From JBEIUO01 sp964549785 (lineage in GTDB: Bacteria; Planctomycetota; Phycisphaerae; Phycisphaerales; UBA1924), in contig CAZJXA010000003.1 in assembly GCA_964549785.1 (NCBI GenBank), positions 1 to 46,438 of the forward strand: a stretch of 46,438 bases of DNA, given 5' to 3'. The position numbers were made by a program, and so were the translations under genes. The notes below the pieces were generated by a model. The model was not told where the DNA came from and ran no database searches. It worked only from the letters and a program-made list of their open reading frames with translations. Shown piece after piece: positions 26,303-34,138 of this stretch. Position 1 is the stretch's first letter. Each line of letters begins with the position of its first letter.

Positions 26303-26308
26303 ACGGTA
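26303..26308 (-). promoter_or_regulatory. putative -10 box of ketosynthase gene
   Basis: TACCGT on the minus strand, five bases before the GTG at 26297. A GGGAGGGG lies further upstream, too far for ribosome binding. Confidence 0.35.
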
Positions 26309-26348
26309 AGGCCCCTCCCGGCTCAAGCCCGGGGGGGAAACATCATCA

Positions 26349-26394
26349 ACCTGTATCGAATCTATCGATTGTTCGGTTTTTTCAATTTACAGGT
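26349..26394. promoter_or_regulatory. inverted repeat ACCTGTA...TACAGGT upstream of sorted surface protein
   Basis: Seven-bp perfect arms at 26349-26355 and 26388-26394 enclose an AT-rich core containing AATCTATCGATT and T6. It lies about 155 bases before the ATG at 26546, in the divergent spacer with the ketosynthase gene. Could be a regulator site. Confidence 0.3.
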
Positions 26395-26545
26395 GGCATT
26401 TCCCGCGCCATGTTGTACCTTCTTGGTTGAGGGGTCTCTACAGAGATTGCGGAGCCAAGACGTTTATCGGAACACCTCGGGATTCCCGGGAGTTTCGAGC
26501 CGCGATCTCTGTGCGCCCGTGTTGGTTTTCTGGAGGGATCTCACA

Positions 26546-27304
26546 ATGAATGTCCACATCGTGGTGGCGACCGGGGCTGTCGCCCTGTTCGGCCCCGTTT
26601 CTATCGGCTTGGCCGGCGTCGCCCCAATGGGTCCGCCGGTCGTGACCTCGTTCGACTCCGCCATGGAGATGTACGGGTCCGACAGCGGTGATTTTGGAGA
26701 ACGCACTCCCGGCGCCCGGGGCGTTATGACCAACGACACCCTCAGCATGGCGCTCAACATGACCGCCATCAGCGGCGCGCAGGCCTTCCTCAACGGCGGC
26801 GGTCAGTTCATCGTCAGCCGCGGACCGGGCTTTACCGACATCGGCGCTCACCGCGGCACCGGCGCCCGGGTGCAGGCCAGTTGGGACGAGGTTGTGAGTG
26901 GCGGGCAAACTTTCATCTCCGTGATCTACAAGACGAGCACGGGCGGACACTTGGTCCCTAACACCTCGAACATCGACGGCAGCGGCATCAACACCTGGAA
27001 TTGGAGTGTCGGCGTTCTCGACCCGATTCACTTTCAGGAAGGGGTTTCGTCCGTCCAGTTGGTCAGCGCCCGGGCGTTCTTCAGCCGGAACGCCGGAACC
27101 TCATTCTTTGGCAACATTAACATCCTGCCCAACCTTCCGGGCGACTTCAATCCCGGCCTGGATTCCGGTCTGCCCTTGCTCAGTGCGGGTGACGGCACGA
27201 ATTATGTGCTTATCCGTTATCAGATTGACGTGACGATCCCGGCCCCCGCTTCGGGCGTCGCGCTCGCGTCCGGCCTTGTGCTCTTGACGCGCCGCCGCCG
27301 ATAG
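26546..27304 (+). CDS. secreted protein with PEP-CTERM-like sorting tail
   Basis: 252 residues. Signal peptide about 1-23 (MNVHIVVATGAVALFGPVSIGLAG), a beta-rich middle with no recognised domain, and a C-terminal PAPASGVALASGLVLLTRRRR. The tail, with a P-A-P motif, hydrophobic span and terminal RRRR, fits the PEP-CTERM-type exosortase-dependent sorting signals as found in Phycisphaerae. ATG at 26546 follows GGAGG by nine bases, deciding the start against upstream in-frame codons. Single-gene transcript: a long promoter region precedes it and a terminator follows. Function unknown; probably extracellular or surface-associated. Confidence 0.75.
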   Translation: MNVHIVVATGAVALFGPVSIGLAGVAPMGPPVVTSFDSAMEMYGSDSGDFGERTPGARGVMTNDTLSMALNMTAISGAQAFLNGGGQFIVSRGPGFTDIGAHRGTGARVQASWDEVVSGGQTFISVIYKTSTGGHLVPNTSNIDGSGINTWNWSVGVLDPIHFQEGVSSVQLVSARAFFSRNAGTSFFGNINILPNLPGDFNPGLDSGLPLLSAGDGTNYVLIRYQIDVTIPAPASGVALASGLVLLTRRRR

Positions 27305-27344
27305 GCAACGCCCGCCGATCGTCGAGTTCTCCACGCCCTGTCCC

Positions 27345-27377
27345 ACGCCGTCGGCCCCGAAAGCCGCGGCGTTTTTT
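27345..27377 (+). terminator. rho-independent terminator after the sorted surface protein
   Basis: ACGCCG-T-CGGC stem, CCCGAAA loop, GCCG-CGGCGT return, then a run of six T. One bulged base. About 40 bases after the stop at 27304. Confidence 0.75.
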
Positions 27378-27385
27378 ATTCATGC

Positions 27386-27391
27386 TACCGT
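27386..27391 (+). promoter_or_regulatory. putative -10 box of BtuF-like gene
   Basis: TACCGT six bases before the ATG at 27398, right after the terminator T run. Confidence 0.4.
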
Positions 27392-27397
27392 CGCCCC

Positions 27398-28378
27398 ATG
27401 GTGTCCCCGCGCGTCGTCAGCCTGCTCCCTGCCGCGACCGAGGCGCTCTGCGCCATGGGTGGAGAGCGCCTGCTCGTGGGCCGTTCGCATGAGTGCGACG
27501 TCCCCCGATCCATCGGCCATATCCCCGTGCTCACGGCCCCGCGCATCCGCGCCGATGCGGATGCCGCCGCGATCGATCGCGCGGTGCGCGAATCGATCAA
27601 CGCGGGCCAGTCGCTCTACACCCTTGATGAGCCTGCCCTTCGGGCTCTGCGGCCCGACCTCATCCTCACGCAGAATCTCTGTTCCGTTTGCGCGATCGAC
27701 GCCGACCACCTTCGTAAAATCGCTGCGGAACTCCGCGGGGCGGACGGCGGGCCGGTCCGCACTGTGAGCCTCGCCCCGTACACCGTCGAAGACGTCCTGG
27801 ATTCGGTGCTGGTTGTGGCGGAAGCGGTCGGGCTTTCGTCCCGCGCCGTCCCCGTCGTGGTCGGCCTCCGCGAGCGACTCTTTGCGGCCGCCGAGTACGT
27901 CAATCCATTCGAGTCTCTCGGCAACGTCCTCTTCCTCGAATGGACCGACCCCGCGTTCTGTGCGGGCCACTGGACAGTCCAACTCATCGAACGGGCCGGC
28001 GGGACACATGCCTTGAACCCCACAGTCGCCCGCCCGGGCCACGGCACCGCGGCTGGACCCCAGCAGGGCGAGCGGGTCGCGGGCCCTTCGCGAGTCATAA
28101 GCCGCGAAGAAATCATCGCGTCGGAGCCGGCCCGGATTATCTTTTGCCCGTGCGGCTTCGACCTTGAGCGGGCCGTTGTGACGGCCCAAGAATTTCTATC
28201 TCAACGTTGGACCCGGGGGCTTCCGGCCGCCCGCGCGGGCCGTATCGCCGTGGTGGACGGCAACCTCCACTTCAATCGTCCCGGCCCGCGCCTCGCCGAC
28301 GCCTTCGAGTGGCTGGTCGGCTGGCTCAACGACCGCCCGAATCTCATTCCGCCCGGCTTCGAGTGGAAGCCGCTCTAA
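27398..28378 (+). CDS. cobalamin-binding / BtuF-like periplasmic-binding-fold protein
   Basis: 326 residues with the class III binding-protein fold: RVVSLLPAATEALCAMG and SHECDVP at the N-terminus, RPDLILTQNLCSVCA, and IIFCPCGFDLERA near residue 250. The lobes are connected by a helix around residues 145-165. It lacks any signal peptide, as in the cytosolic subfamily annotated cobalamin-binding protein in many bacteria. No BtuCD transporter is adjacent. The role could be corrinoid or chelate handling; ligand not proven. It converges on serA. Confidence 0.75.
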   Translation: MVSPRVVSLLPAATEALCAMGGERLLVGRSHECDVPRSIGHIPVLTAPRIRADADAAAIDRAVRESINAGQSLYTLDEPALRALRPDLILTQNLCSVCAIDADHLRKIAAELRGADGGPVRTVSLAPYTVEDVLDSVLVVAEAVGLSSRAVPVVVGLRERLFAAAEYVNPFESLGNVLFLEWTDPAFCAGHWTVQLIERAGGTHALNPTVARPGHGTAAGPQQGERVAGPSRVISREEIIASEPARIIFCPCGFDLERAVVTAQEFLSQRWTRGLPAARAGRIAVVDGNLHFNRPGPRLADAFEWLVGWLNDRPNLIPPGFEWKPL

Positions 28379-28393
28379 GAGGGTGGCCGCGAT

Positions 28394-29644
28394 TCACCAA
28401 AGCAACCGCACCCGGATCGTCTCGGGGATCGCCCGCATCCGCTCGAGCACCGCAGCGCCGTCGGTCGGGTCCACATCGAGCACCACATACCCGAGGTCGT
28501 CGCGCGTCCGCAGATACTCCGCCGAAATGTTGGCCCCCAACGTCGCGATCTCCGTGTGCATCTTGCTCAATACACCGGGCACGTTGCGATGGAAATGCAG
28601 AATCCGGTGGGTTCGCGCGCGTTCCTCCCAATCATCGCCCGTCGCTTGTTCGGGCAGTTCAACTTCGGGAACATTGACCGCGCCCGTGGTGGATCCCACG
28701 TTCACAAACTTCAGCAGTTTCTGCACCACATCGTCGGCGATGGTGGCCTGGGCCTCCTCGGTGCTGCCGCCCACGTGAGGCGTCAGGATGACGTTCGGAA
28801 GGCCCTGAATCTCGCTCGAGAAGCGGTCGCCCTTGCTCGAAGGTTCATCCGGGAAGACGTCCAGCGCGGCCCCGCCCAACTGACCGCTCCGCACGGCGGA
28901 GGCCAGCGCAGCGACATCCACCACGCTGCCACGCGCGTTATTGATGACGTACGCGCCCGGCTTCATCTTCTTGAACTGGGCCGCGCCCATCATGCCAGCG
29001 GTCTCGCGCGTCGCCGGCACATGCAGCGTCACAATATCGGCCTCTTCAAGCAGTTCGCTCAGGTTCCGCGTCTGCCGGGCGTTGCCCAGCGGCAATTTCG
29101 GGATGATGTCGTGGAAGATCACCCTCATGCCGAACGCCTCCGCCAGCACCGAAACCTGCGACCCGATGTGGCCGTACCCGACAATCCCGATGGTGCGGCC
29201 CCGCACCTCGTGAGCCCCGTCCGCCGCCTTGTCCCACAAGCCCTCGTGCATCTGACGCGTCTTCTCGGTCAATCCGCGGTAGAGGCACACCACCTCGGCC
29301 ACCGTGAGTTCCGCCACGCTCCGCGTATTTGAGAACGGCGAGTTAAAGACCGGGACCCCCATCCGCCGGGCCGCCGCAAGGTCCACCTGGTTGGTCCCGA
29401 TACAGAAGCAGCCGACCGCGAGCAGTCGCGGCGCGAGCGACAGCAATTCTGCCGTCAACTCGGTTTTGGAGCGGATCCCCACCACATGGGCCTCGGCCAG
29501 CAAATCCTTCAGCCTGGCCCGATCCGGTGAGCCCGGCAGGCTCTCAACCTCAAACCCCTCTTCCCGAAACGCCTCCACGCCCCGGGCATGGATTCCTTCA
29601 AGCAACACCACTCGGATCTTGTTCTTCGGGTATGACGTGTTCAC
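28394..29644 (-). CDS. serA: D-3-phosphoglycerate dehydrogenase
   Basis: 416 residues, same architecture as E. coli SerA (about 410). It oxidises 3-phosphoglycerate to phosphohydroxypyruvate with NAD, the first step of serine synthesis. Motifs are GCFCIGTNQVDL, TIGIVGYGHIGSQV (NAD site), INNARGSVVD, LDVFPDEP and TPHVGGST (catalytic His). The C-terminal ACT domain keeps the serine-contacting H and N in HFHRNVPGVL and N in GANISAEYL, suggesting feedback inhibition. GTG start; it lies 27 bases downstream of the uppP stop. Confidence 0.96.
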   Translation of the reverse strand: MNTSYPKNKIRVVLLEGIHARGVEAFREEGFEVESLPGSPDRARLKDLLAEAHVVGIRSKTELTAELLSLAPRLLAVGCFCIGTNQVDLAAARRMGVPVFNSPFSNTRSVAELTVAEVVCLYRGLTEKTRQMHEGLWDKAADGAHEVRGRTIGIVGYGHIGSQVSVLAEAFGMRVIFHDIIPKLPLGNARQTRNLSELLEEADIVTLHVPATRETAGMMGAAQFKKMKPGAYVINNARGSVVDVAALASAVRSGQLGGAALDVFPDEPSSKGDRFSSEIQGLPNVILTPHVGGSTEEAQATIADDVVQKLLKFVNVGSTTGAVNVPEVELPEQATGDDWEERARTHRILHFHRNVPGVLSKMHTEIATLGANISAEYLRTRDDLGYVVLDVDPTDGAAVLERMRAIPETIRVRLLW

Positions 29645-29649
29645 CGACC

Positions 29650-29655
29650 ACGGTA
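29650..29655 (-). promoter_or_regulatory. putative -10 box of serA
   Basis: TACCGT on the minus strand, five bases before the GTG at 29644, inside the end of uppP. It would allow serA its own leaderless transcript. Confidence 0.35.
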
Positions 29656-29671
29656 GCCCGCGCCGTCCATC

Positions 29672-30625
29672 TCAAGGGACCCGATCCCGCTGCCACGGCA
29701 CGACAGTTGTCTCTGAGTTCAGCACCGGCTTGGGGTCCGGCGCAATAGTCAACGTCCCCCGCAAGACTAGCACCAGCAGCACCGTTCCGGCAGCCAACCG
29801 GTACCACCCGAATGGGGTCAGCCCCCGGCGATTGAGGACCCCCACCAGCCATCGCACCGCCACAAACGCCGAGATCGCGGCGACCGCAATCCCGACGAGG
29901 CACGGCACCGCACCCAATTCCTTGAACAATCCCGGGTGCTTCCCCAACTTGTACAGCGTCGCGCCGCCCAAGGTTGGCAGCCCGAGCAGGAACGAGAATT
30001 CCGCGGCCTGCCGTGGCTTCAGCCCAACCACCACGCCGCCGGCGATGGTCATCATGCTCCGGCTCGTCCCGGGCCACATCGCGACGCACTGAAAGCACCC
30101 GATGACCAACGCCTGCTTCCAGGTGATGTCCGCAACGTCCATCTCAACGCCGCGGCGTCGCAACCCGAACCGCCCGTTCCGCCATTGATCCAGCAGCAGC
30201 ATGAACACGCCGCCCGCCAGCATCGCCGCGACCACCGGCCCCGGAAAGAACAACCGCTCCTCCAGCCAGTCGTCGAGCATAATCCCTAGCACAGCCGCCG
30301 GCAGGAACGCCACGAACAACTTCATCGCCAGCCCCAGCCCCTTGGCATCCTTGCCCACCACACCCTTCATCATCCCCAGCACCCGCGGCCAGTAGAGGGC
30401 GACGACCGCGAGGATCGCCCCGCCCTGAATCACAATGTTGAACGCATCCACGGCGTGCTTCTGCTCGGGCGTCTCTCCCAGCCCCATCAGGCTCGAAGCC
30501 ACGATGAGATGGCCCGTCGAACTGATCGGCAGATACTCGGTGATGCCCTCCACCAGTCCGAGCACCGCCGCCTGCCAGATTTCGAGCTGCGTCGTCACAT
30601 CCGCCGGTTGAACATTCATCTGCAC
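29672..30625 (-). CDS. uppP: undecaprenyl-diphosphatase (UppP/BacA)
   Basis: 317 residues, multi-span membrane enzyme that dephosphorylates undecaprenyl pyrophosphate to recycle the carrier lipid for peptidoglycan. Conserved blocks are GLVEGITEYLPISSTGHL (catalytic Glu and Ser/Thr/His set) and MWPGTSRSMMTIAGG (Ser/Arg). GTG at 30625 is chosen because AAGGAGG lies eight bases before it; a codon two residues on (ATG at 30619) or an upstream GTG at 30673 are less well placed. It is followed by serA on the same strand. Confidence 0.93.
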   Translation of the reverse strand: MQMNVQPADVTTQLEIWQAAVLGLVEGITEYLPISSTGHLIVASSLMGLGETPEQKHAVDAFNIVIQGGAILAVVALYWPRVLGMMKGVVGKDAKGLGLAMKLFVAFLPAAVLGIMLDDWLEERLFFPGPVVAAMLAGGVFMLLLDQWRNGRFGLRRRGVEMDVADITWKQALVIGCFQCVAMWPGTSRSMMTIAGGVVVGLKPRQAAEFSFLLGLPTLGGATLYKLGKHPGLFKELGAVPCLVGIAVAAISAFVAVRWLVGVLNRRGLTPFGWYRLAAGTVLLVLVLRGTLTIAPDPKPVLNSETTVVPWQRDRVP

Positions 30626-30707
30626 GCCGCGAGCCTCCTTGCCTGTTGCCGGTGCCGGTGCCGGTTTCGTCACACTGGTCGGGCCTCGCCTTGCGCCCCG
30701 GTTCCAC

Positions 30708-30713
30708 AGAATA
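30708..30713 (-). promoter_or_regulatory. putative -10 box of uppP
   Basis: TATTCT on the minus strand, about 80 bases before the GTG. In contrast to neighbouring genes, this leaves a leader that carries AAGGAGG. Confidence 0.3.
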
Positions 30714-30774
30714 TCACGACCGGCGACGAACGCCGCGCCGGCCGCCGCAAGCGTCGCTCACCCCCCACGACTTC

Positions 30775-30780
30775 TAGACT
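30775..30780 (+). promoter_or_regulatory. putative -10 box of thiL
   Basis: TAGACT six bases before the ATG at 30787; no Shine-Dalgarno in TGCCGG. Confidence 0.45.
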
Positions 30781-30786
30781 TGCCGG

Positions 30787-31743
30787 ATGTCCACGCCCGC
30801 TGTCGGATTCGCCGCTACCGCTCGTTTTAACGAGTCCGATCTGCTCGAAACCATTCGGTTGCGATCACTCCGGCCGCTTGATCCGGGGGTTGTCGTCGGT
30901 CCCGGGGACGACTGCGCCGTGATCCGAACCGATTCCGGTTCGACGCTCTTGCTGACCGTCGATCAACTCGTTGTCGGCCGTCACGTCACCGGTTCCACGC
31001 CGCTGAACCTTATCGCCCGCAAGGCCCTGGCCCGGAGCGTTTCTGATATCGCCGCGATGGCCGGCCTGCCCAAGTGGAGCCTCGTGGCCGCCGCTCTTCC
31101 GACAACGACCGCGGCCGCCGACGCGGACGAACTCTCCCGTTGTTTGCATTCGTGGGGGATCCACTTCGCCGTGCCCGTTGTCGGGGGAGATATCGCGTCG
31201 GCCGCGGGCCCTCTTGTGCTATCGGTCACGGTCGTCGGCGAACTGCCGGACGGCGAAATCCCGATCTTGAGATCCGGCGCCAAGGTCGGCGACGGCGTCT
31301 ACGTCACCGGTTCACTCGGCGGGACATTCGACCCCGCGACCGGCCTGGGCACACACCTCACGTTCACGCCCCGAGTGAAGCAGGCCCGATCGCTCCGCGC
31401 CACGCTCGGATCGCGTCTCCATGCGATGATGGACCTATCGGACGGGCTCGGAACCGATGGTGCCCGCATCGCGAAAGCGTCCGGAGTGATGATGAGAGTC
31501 GACGCCGCCCGGGTTCCGCGATCTCCGCAGACCCGCTCGTGGCGCAGCGCCGTCGGCGACGGTGAGGATTACGAACTCGTCTTTACCGCGTCGGGCCCGG
31601 TGCCCGGCGACGTTGAGGGCCTCCGTGTCACTCACGTCGGTGATATCGTGGCCGGGGACGGCTGCTGGGTGTTGGAGGGGGGCGAAACGTTCGATGCAAG
31701 CCGGATGGGATGGAGCCACGGCGTGGCACCCGGAGCAGAGTGA
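30787..31743 (+). CDS. thiL: thiamine-monophosphate kinase
   Basis: 318 residues. It phosphorylates thiamine monophosphate to thiamine pyrophosphate with ATP. Family motifs in order are FNESDLLETI, GPGDDCAVI, LLTVDQLVVGRH, ALARSVSDIAAM, PVVGGDIASA, MMDLSDGLGTD and GDGEDYELVFTA. The normal thiL second motif reads DxLVEGVHF; here it is DQLVVGRHV, a mild divergence. It begins an operon with tsaE, whose ATG lies 14 bases after this stop. Confidence 0.93.
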   Translation: MSTPAVGFAATARFNESDLLETIRLRSLRPLDPGVVVGPGDDCAVIRTDSGSTLLLTVDQLVVGRHVTGSTPLNLIARKALARSVSDIAAMAGLPKWSLVAAALPTTTAAADADELSRCLHSWGIHFAVPVVGGDIASAAGPLVLSVTVVGELPDGEIPILRSGAKVGDGVYVTGSLGGTFDPATGLGTHLTFTPRVKQARSLRATLGSRLHAMMDLSDGLGTDGARIAKASGVMMRVDAARVPRSPQTRSWRSAVGDGEDYELVFTASGPVPGDVEGLRVTHVGDIVAGDGCWVLEGGETFDASRMGWSHGVAPGAE

Positions 31744-31756
31744 AGGAGCAGCGCGG

Positions 31757-32446
31757 ATGGCGGATCGGATACTCGTCCAACGCGAAACGTCGTCCGCTGA
31801 CGCGACCGCCGCGCTGGGGGCCGGTTTTGCACGGCTCCTTCAGCCCGGGGACGTTGTTGCCCTGACCGGCGAACTCGGGTCCGGAAAAACCACGTTCGTC
31901 CGTTCCGTCGCCGCGGGCCTGGGGGTCAGGGCCGACGCGGTTTCGAGCCCCACATTCGTGATCGTCAATCGCTACCCGATTCAACCAGACTCCCAGCACG
32001 CCAGCATCAAGGCGGTTTCACACGCCGATGCCTACCGCCTGCAAAGCCCGGAAGACCTCGACAACGCGGGGTGGGATCGAGTGATGGTGGGCGACCGGGC
32101 CGCCCCCGGCTCCGTGCTTTTCATCGAATGGGCCGATCGACTCGGCCCGGCTCTGCCATCAGATTCCGCCCGAATCACCATCCGCGCCACCGGGGCGGAA
32201 TCTCGGGCGTTCACCTTTGAACTACCCGCATCGTGGCAGAAGCGGCCTCGGCTTCAACGGTTTCTGTTGGAAACACCCCGGACCTGCCCGACCACTGGCG
32301 TCTGGGTTGCGCCGGGAGCGCCCAGTTATCCGTTCGCCGACGAACGGGCCCGCGGCAGCGACCTGTTTGGGTGGCTCACCGAACGGTACACGATCGACAC
32401 CCCCATCAACCCGGGCGACGACGACGACCCGCCGCCAGCGCGATGA
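31757..32446 (+). CDS. tsaE: TsaE ATPase with C-terminal YacG-like, cysteine-poor extension
   Basis: 229 residues; TsaE is usually about 150. The N-terminal domain is TsaE: GELGSGKTT (Walker A, about 38-46), SSPTFVIVNRY, HADAYRL and LFIEWADRL (Walker B). It supports t6A37 synthesis on tRNA with TsaB/TsaD. Residues about 160-229 read like YacG: CPTTG (YacG CPTCG), YPFADERARGSDLFGWL (YacG PFCSxRCxLIDLGxWL) and an acidic/proline tail. Three of the four zinc cysteines are replaced by T, A and A. The ATG follows AAGGAG by eight bases. The 3' end overlaps the convergent cupredoxin gene by 41 bases. Confidence 0.88.
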   Translation: MADRILVQRETSSADATAALGAGFARLLQPGDVVALTGELGSGKTTFVRSVAAGLGVRADAVSSPTFVIVNRYPIQPDSQHASIKAVSHADAYRLQSPEDLDNAGWDRVMVGDRAAPGSVLFIEWADRLGPALPSDSARITIRATGAESRAFTFELPASWQKRPRLQRFLLETPRTCPTTGVWVAPGAPSYPFADERARGSDLFGWLTERYTIDTPINPGDDDDPPPAR

Positions 32447-32867
32447 AGGGAACGATCGCCGCGGGACTCGGGAGGACGGTGATCGTCCCCACCATGCCCG
32501 TCGCCGTCCCGTCGCCGTTATCGCTCGCGTGCGGTTGGCAATAATAGGTGTGAACGCCCGGAACCGTAAACCGGTACTGAAACGAGTCCCCTGTCTCGAA
32601 GATGTCGCTCAGAAACTCTTCCTCGGAGCCGATCACCGACGCGACGTTGTGAAAGTCGTTCAGCCACACCCAGTTAATCGTGTCGCCCACGTTGATGACG
32701 GCGTCGGTGACCTCGCCCTCCGTCGGGAGCAACGTACTGAAGTCGAAGTCGTAGACGTAGACCGTCTGGACGTCGGCGAACGCGGCGGGTGCCGCGACGG
32801 CCATCCCCGAAACGCAGATGAGCGCCCAACGCGAGCCCGACGAATTTCCTGCAAGGAAGTTATTCAT
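32406..32867 (-). CDS. secreted cupredoxin with RRRR sorting tail
   Basis: 153 residues. Signal peptide about 1-31 (ends APAAFADV), then a plastocyanin-like domain with likely copper ligands His73 (NDFHNV), Cys110 and His113 (YYCQPH) and Met125 (GMVGTI). The C-terminal tail is LPSPAAIVPFIALAAGRRRRPG, a hydrophobic anchor with a basic end similar to the sorting tail at 27304. The last gene of the envelope operon; its ATG overlaps the previous stop by four bases. It probably carries out electron transfer or copper binding at the cell surface. Confidence 0.8.
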   Translation of the reverse strand: MNNFLAGNSSGSRWALICVSGMAVAAPAAFADVQTVYVYDFDFSTLLPTEGEVTDAVINVGDTINWVWLNDFHNVASVIGSEEEFLSDIFETGDSFQYRFTVPGVHTYYCQPHASDNGDGTATGMVGTITVLPSPAAIVPFIALAAGRRRRPG

Positions 32868-34111
32868 TGTTCCGCCGTTTTGAGGACGAGAGCGTTCCAG
32901 AGCGACACTTCATTCTGAACACCATCCCCCACTTCGATGGTGAGAGCGAGCGTTCGGGGAGATTCGGAAACCACCAACGCAACGTTGACGTTGGCCGTGG
33001 GAGAAGCGCGGTCGAGTGCGCCCGACCAGACGACGACTGATTCGGCGGCGGTCTGTACGGAGAGCGTGACTGTTGGGTTGCCCCAGCCCCGGCACTCCGC
33101 CGGTAATTCCAGTGTCGCCGCGAACCGACCGGCGCCGACCGGCAAGGGCCAGGTGGCTGTTCCGGGTCCGAAAAAACGCAGCGGAGCGGCAGCCAGCCCC
33201 GCGCCCGGGCCGCTCCTTTGCGGCCCCGGCGACCACCGCCGGGTTCCGTGCGAAACCCAGTCACCCGGGCCCATTTGCGAAAGCGGGATGAGGCGTGACG
33301 GAACAAAGTTGACGGCGCGAAGATCGCCGGGTCGGAGATTTACGCCGACCGCAGGGGCGCCATCCGTGGGAGTCCGGGCGACGCGAAAATCCTCGCCGGC
33401 GGCCTTCGCGATAGCGCTGACCCCCAGCACGCTCCCATCCTTGCACCAGATCAGCGGCATGGTGGGATCTGTTGGCGGATTGGAAAGGTTGATCGCCGCG
33501 ATGCGGTCCAGCGAAAGCGGCTCGGATGCGGAGTCGATCGTCACGGAGGCGCCGATCCCGCTCACAAACCCCATAACCCGGTCGCCGTTGTCCAGCGTGA
33601 GCACGTCCGTTGTGGCAGTTTCCGTTTCGTCGCCGGGTTCCGCGCCCGATTCCGCAGGCCCGGACCCCGAAAAATAGATCGCATCGATCTCCTCGAGACT
33701 GACCTCCAACCGCCCGAGCATCGACGACTCCCACGCGGCGTGGTCGGCGGTTGCGGAGGGTTGCCGAGCGGGATGACCGGGGATGATCTCACCGGCGGTC
33801 GTGAACAACACGCCGTATCGGACATTCTGGGGGAGGGCGCCGATCCGCATCGGGGGTTGAACGACCGGCAGATTGCGGACGGCCCCGTTCCAGGACGAGG
33901 GTACAAGAGCGACGATGTCAGAAAGCGGAACGTTGGTGCCCGTGTGATCGACCTCGATCGAGACGCTCGACCCGACAATCGCGCGCACCACGCCGGGGCG
34001 CAGCACGAGCGTCGAATCCAAAGCCCGCAGCCCGGCTCCAGGGTCAACGACCCCGGGTTCGCGCGGCAGCCCGGGCAACACCGCGCACAGCACACCGACG
34101 AAAAGGATCAT
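32864..34111 (-). CDS. secreted protein with NPCBM-like C-terminal domain
   Basis: 415 residues. A short signal peptide (MILFVGVLCAVLPGLP) is followed by a region of beta strands containing repeated small motifs such as TLDNGDRVMGFVSGI and LIWCKDGSVLGV. The last 100 residues resemble an NPCBM-type carbohydrate-binding beta-sandwich: GAGRFAATLELP, VTLSVQTAAESVVVWSG, TLALTIEVGDGVQNEVSLWNA. ATG at 34111 is preferred over the GTG at 34126; GGGGAG lies seven bases upstream. Operon position: 27 bases after the toroid gene, four-base overlap with the cupredoxin gene. Function unknown. Confidence 0.6.
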   Translation of the reverse strand: MILFVGVLCAVLPGLPREPGVVDPGAGLRALDSTLVLRPGVVRAIVGSSVSIEVDHTGTNVPLSDIVALVPSSWNGAVRNLPVVQPPMRIGALPQNVRYGVLFTTAGEIIPGHPARQPSATADHAAWESSMLGRLEVSLEEIDAIYFSGSGPAESGAEPGDETETATTDVLTLDNGDRVMGFVSGIGASVTIDSASEPLSLDRIAAINLSNPPTDPTMPLIWCKDGSVLGVSAIAKAAGEDFRVARTPTDGAPAVGVNLRPGDLRAVNFVPSRLIPLSQMGPGDWVSHGTRRWSPGPQRSGPGAGLAAAPLRFFGPGTATWPLPVGAGRFAATLELPAECRGWGNPTVTLSVQTAAESVVVWSGALDRASPTANVNVALVVSESPRTLALTIEVGDGVQNEVSLWNALVLKTAEQ

Positions 34112-34138
34112 GCCAAACTCCCCCACGACAATCGACCG

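Noticed and set aside
30640..30666. Triple TGCCGG run near uppP start
   Set aside because: Short GC-rich simple repeat in the leader; not a CRISPR or operator pattern.
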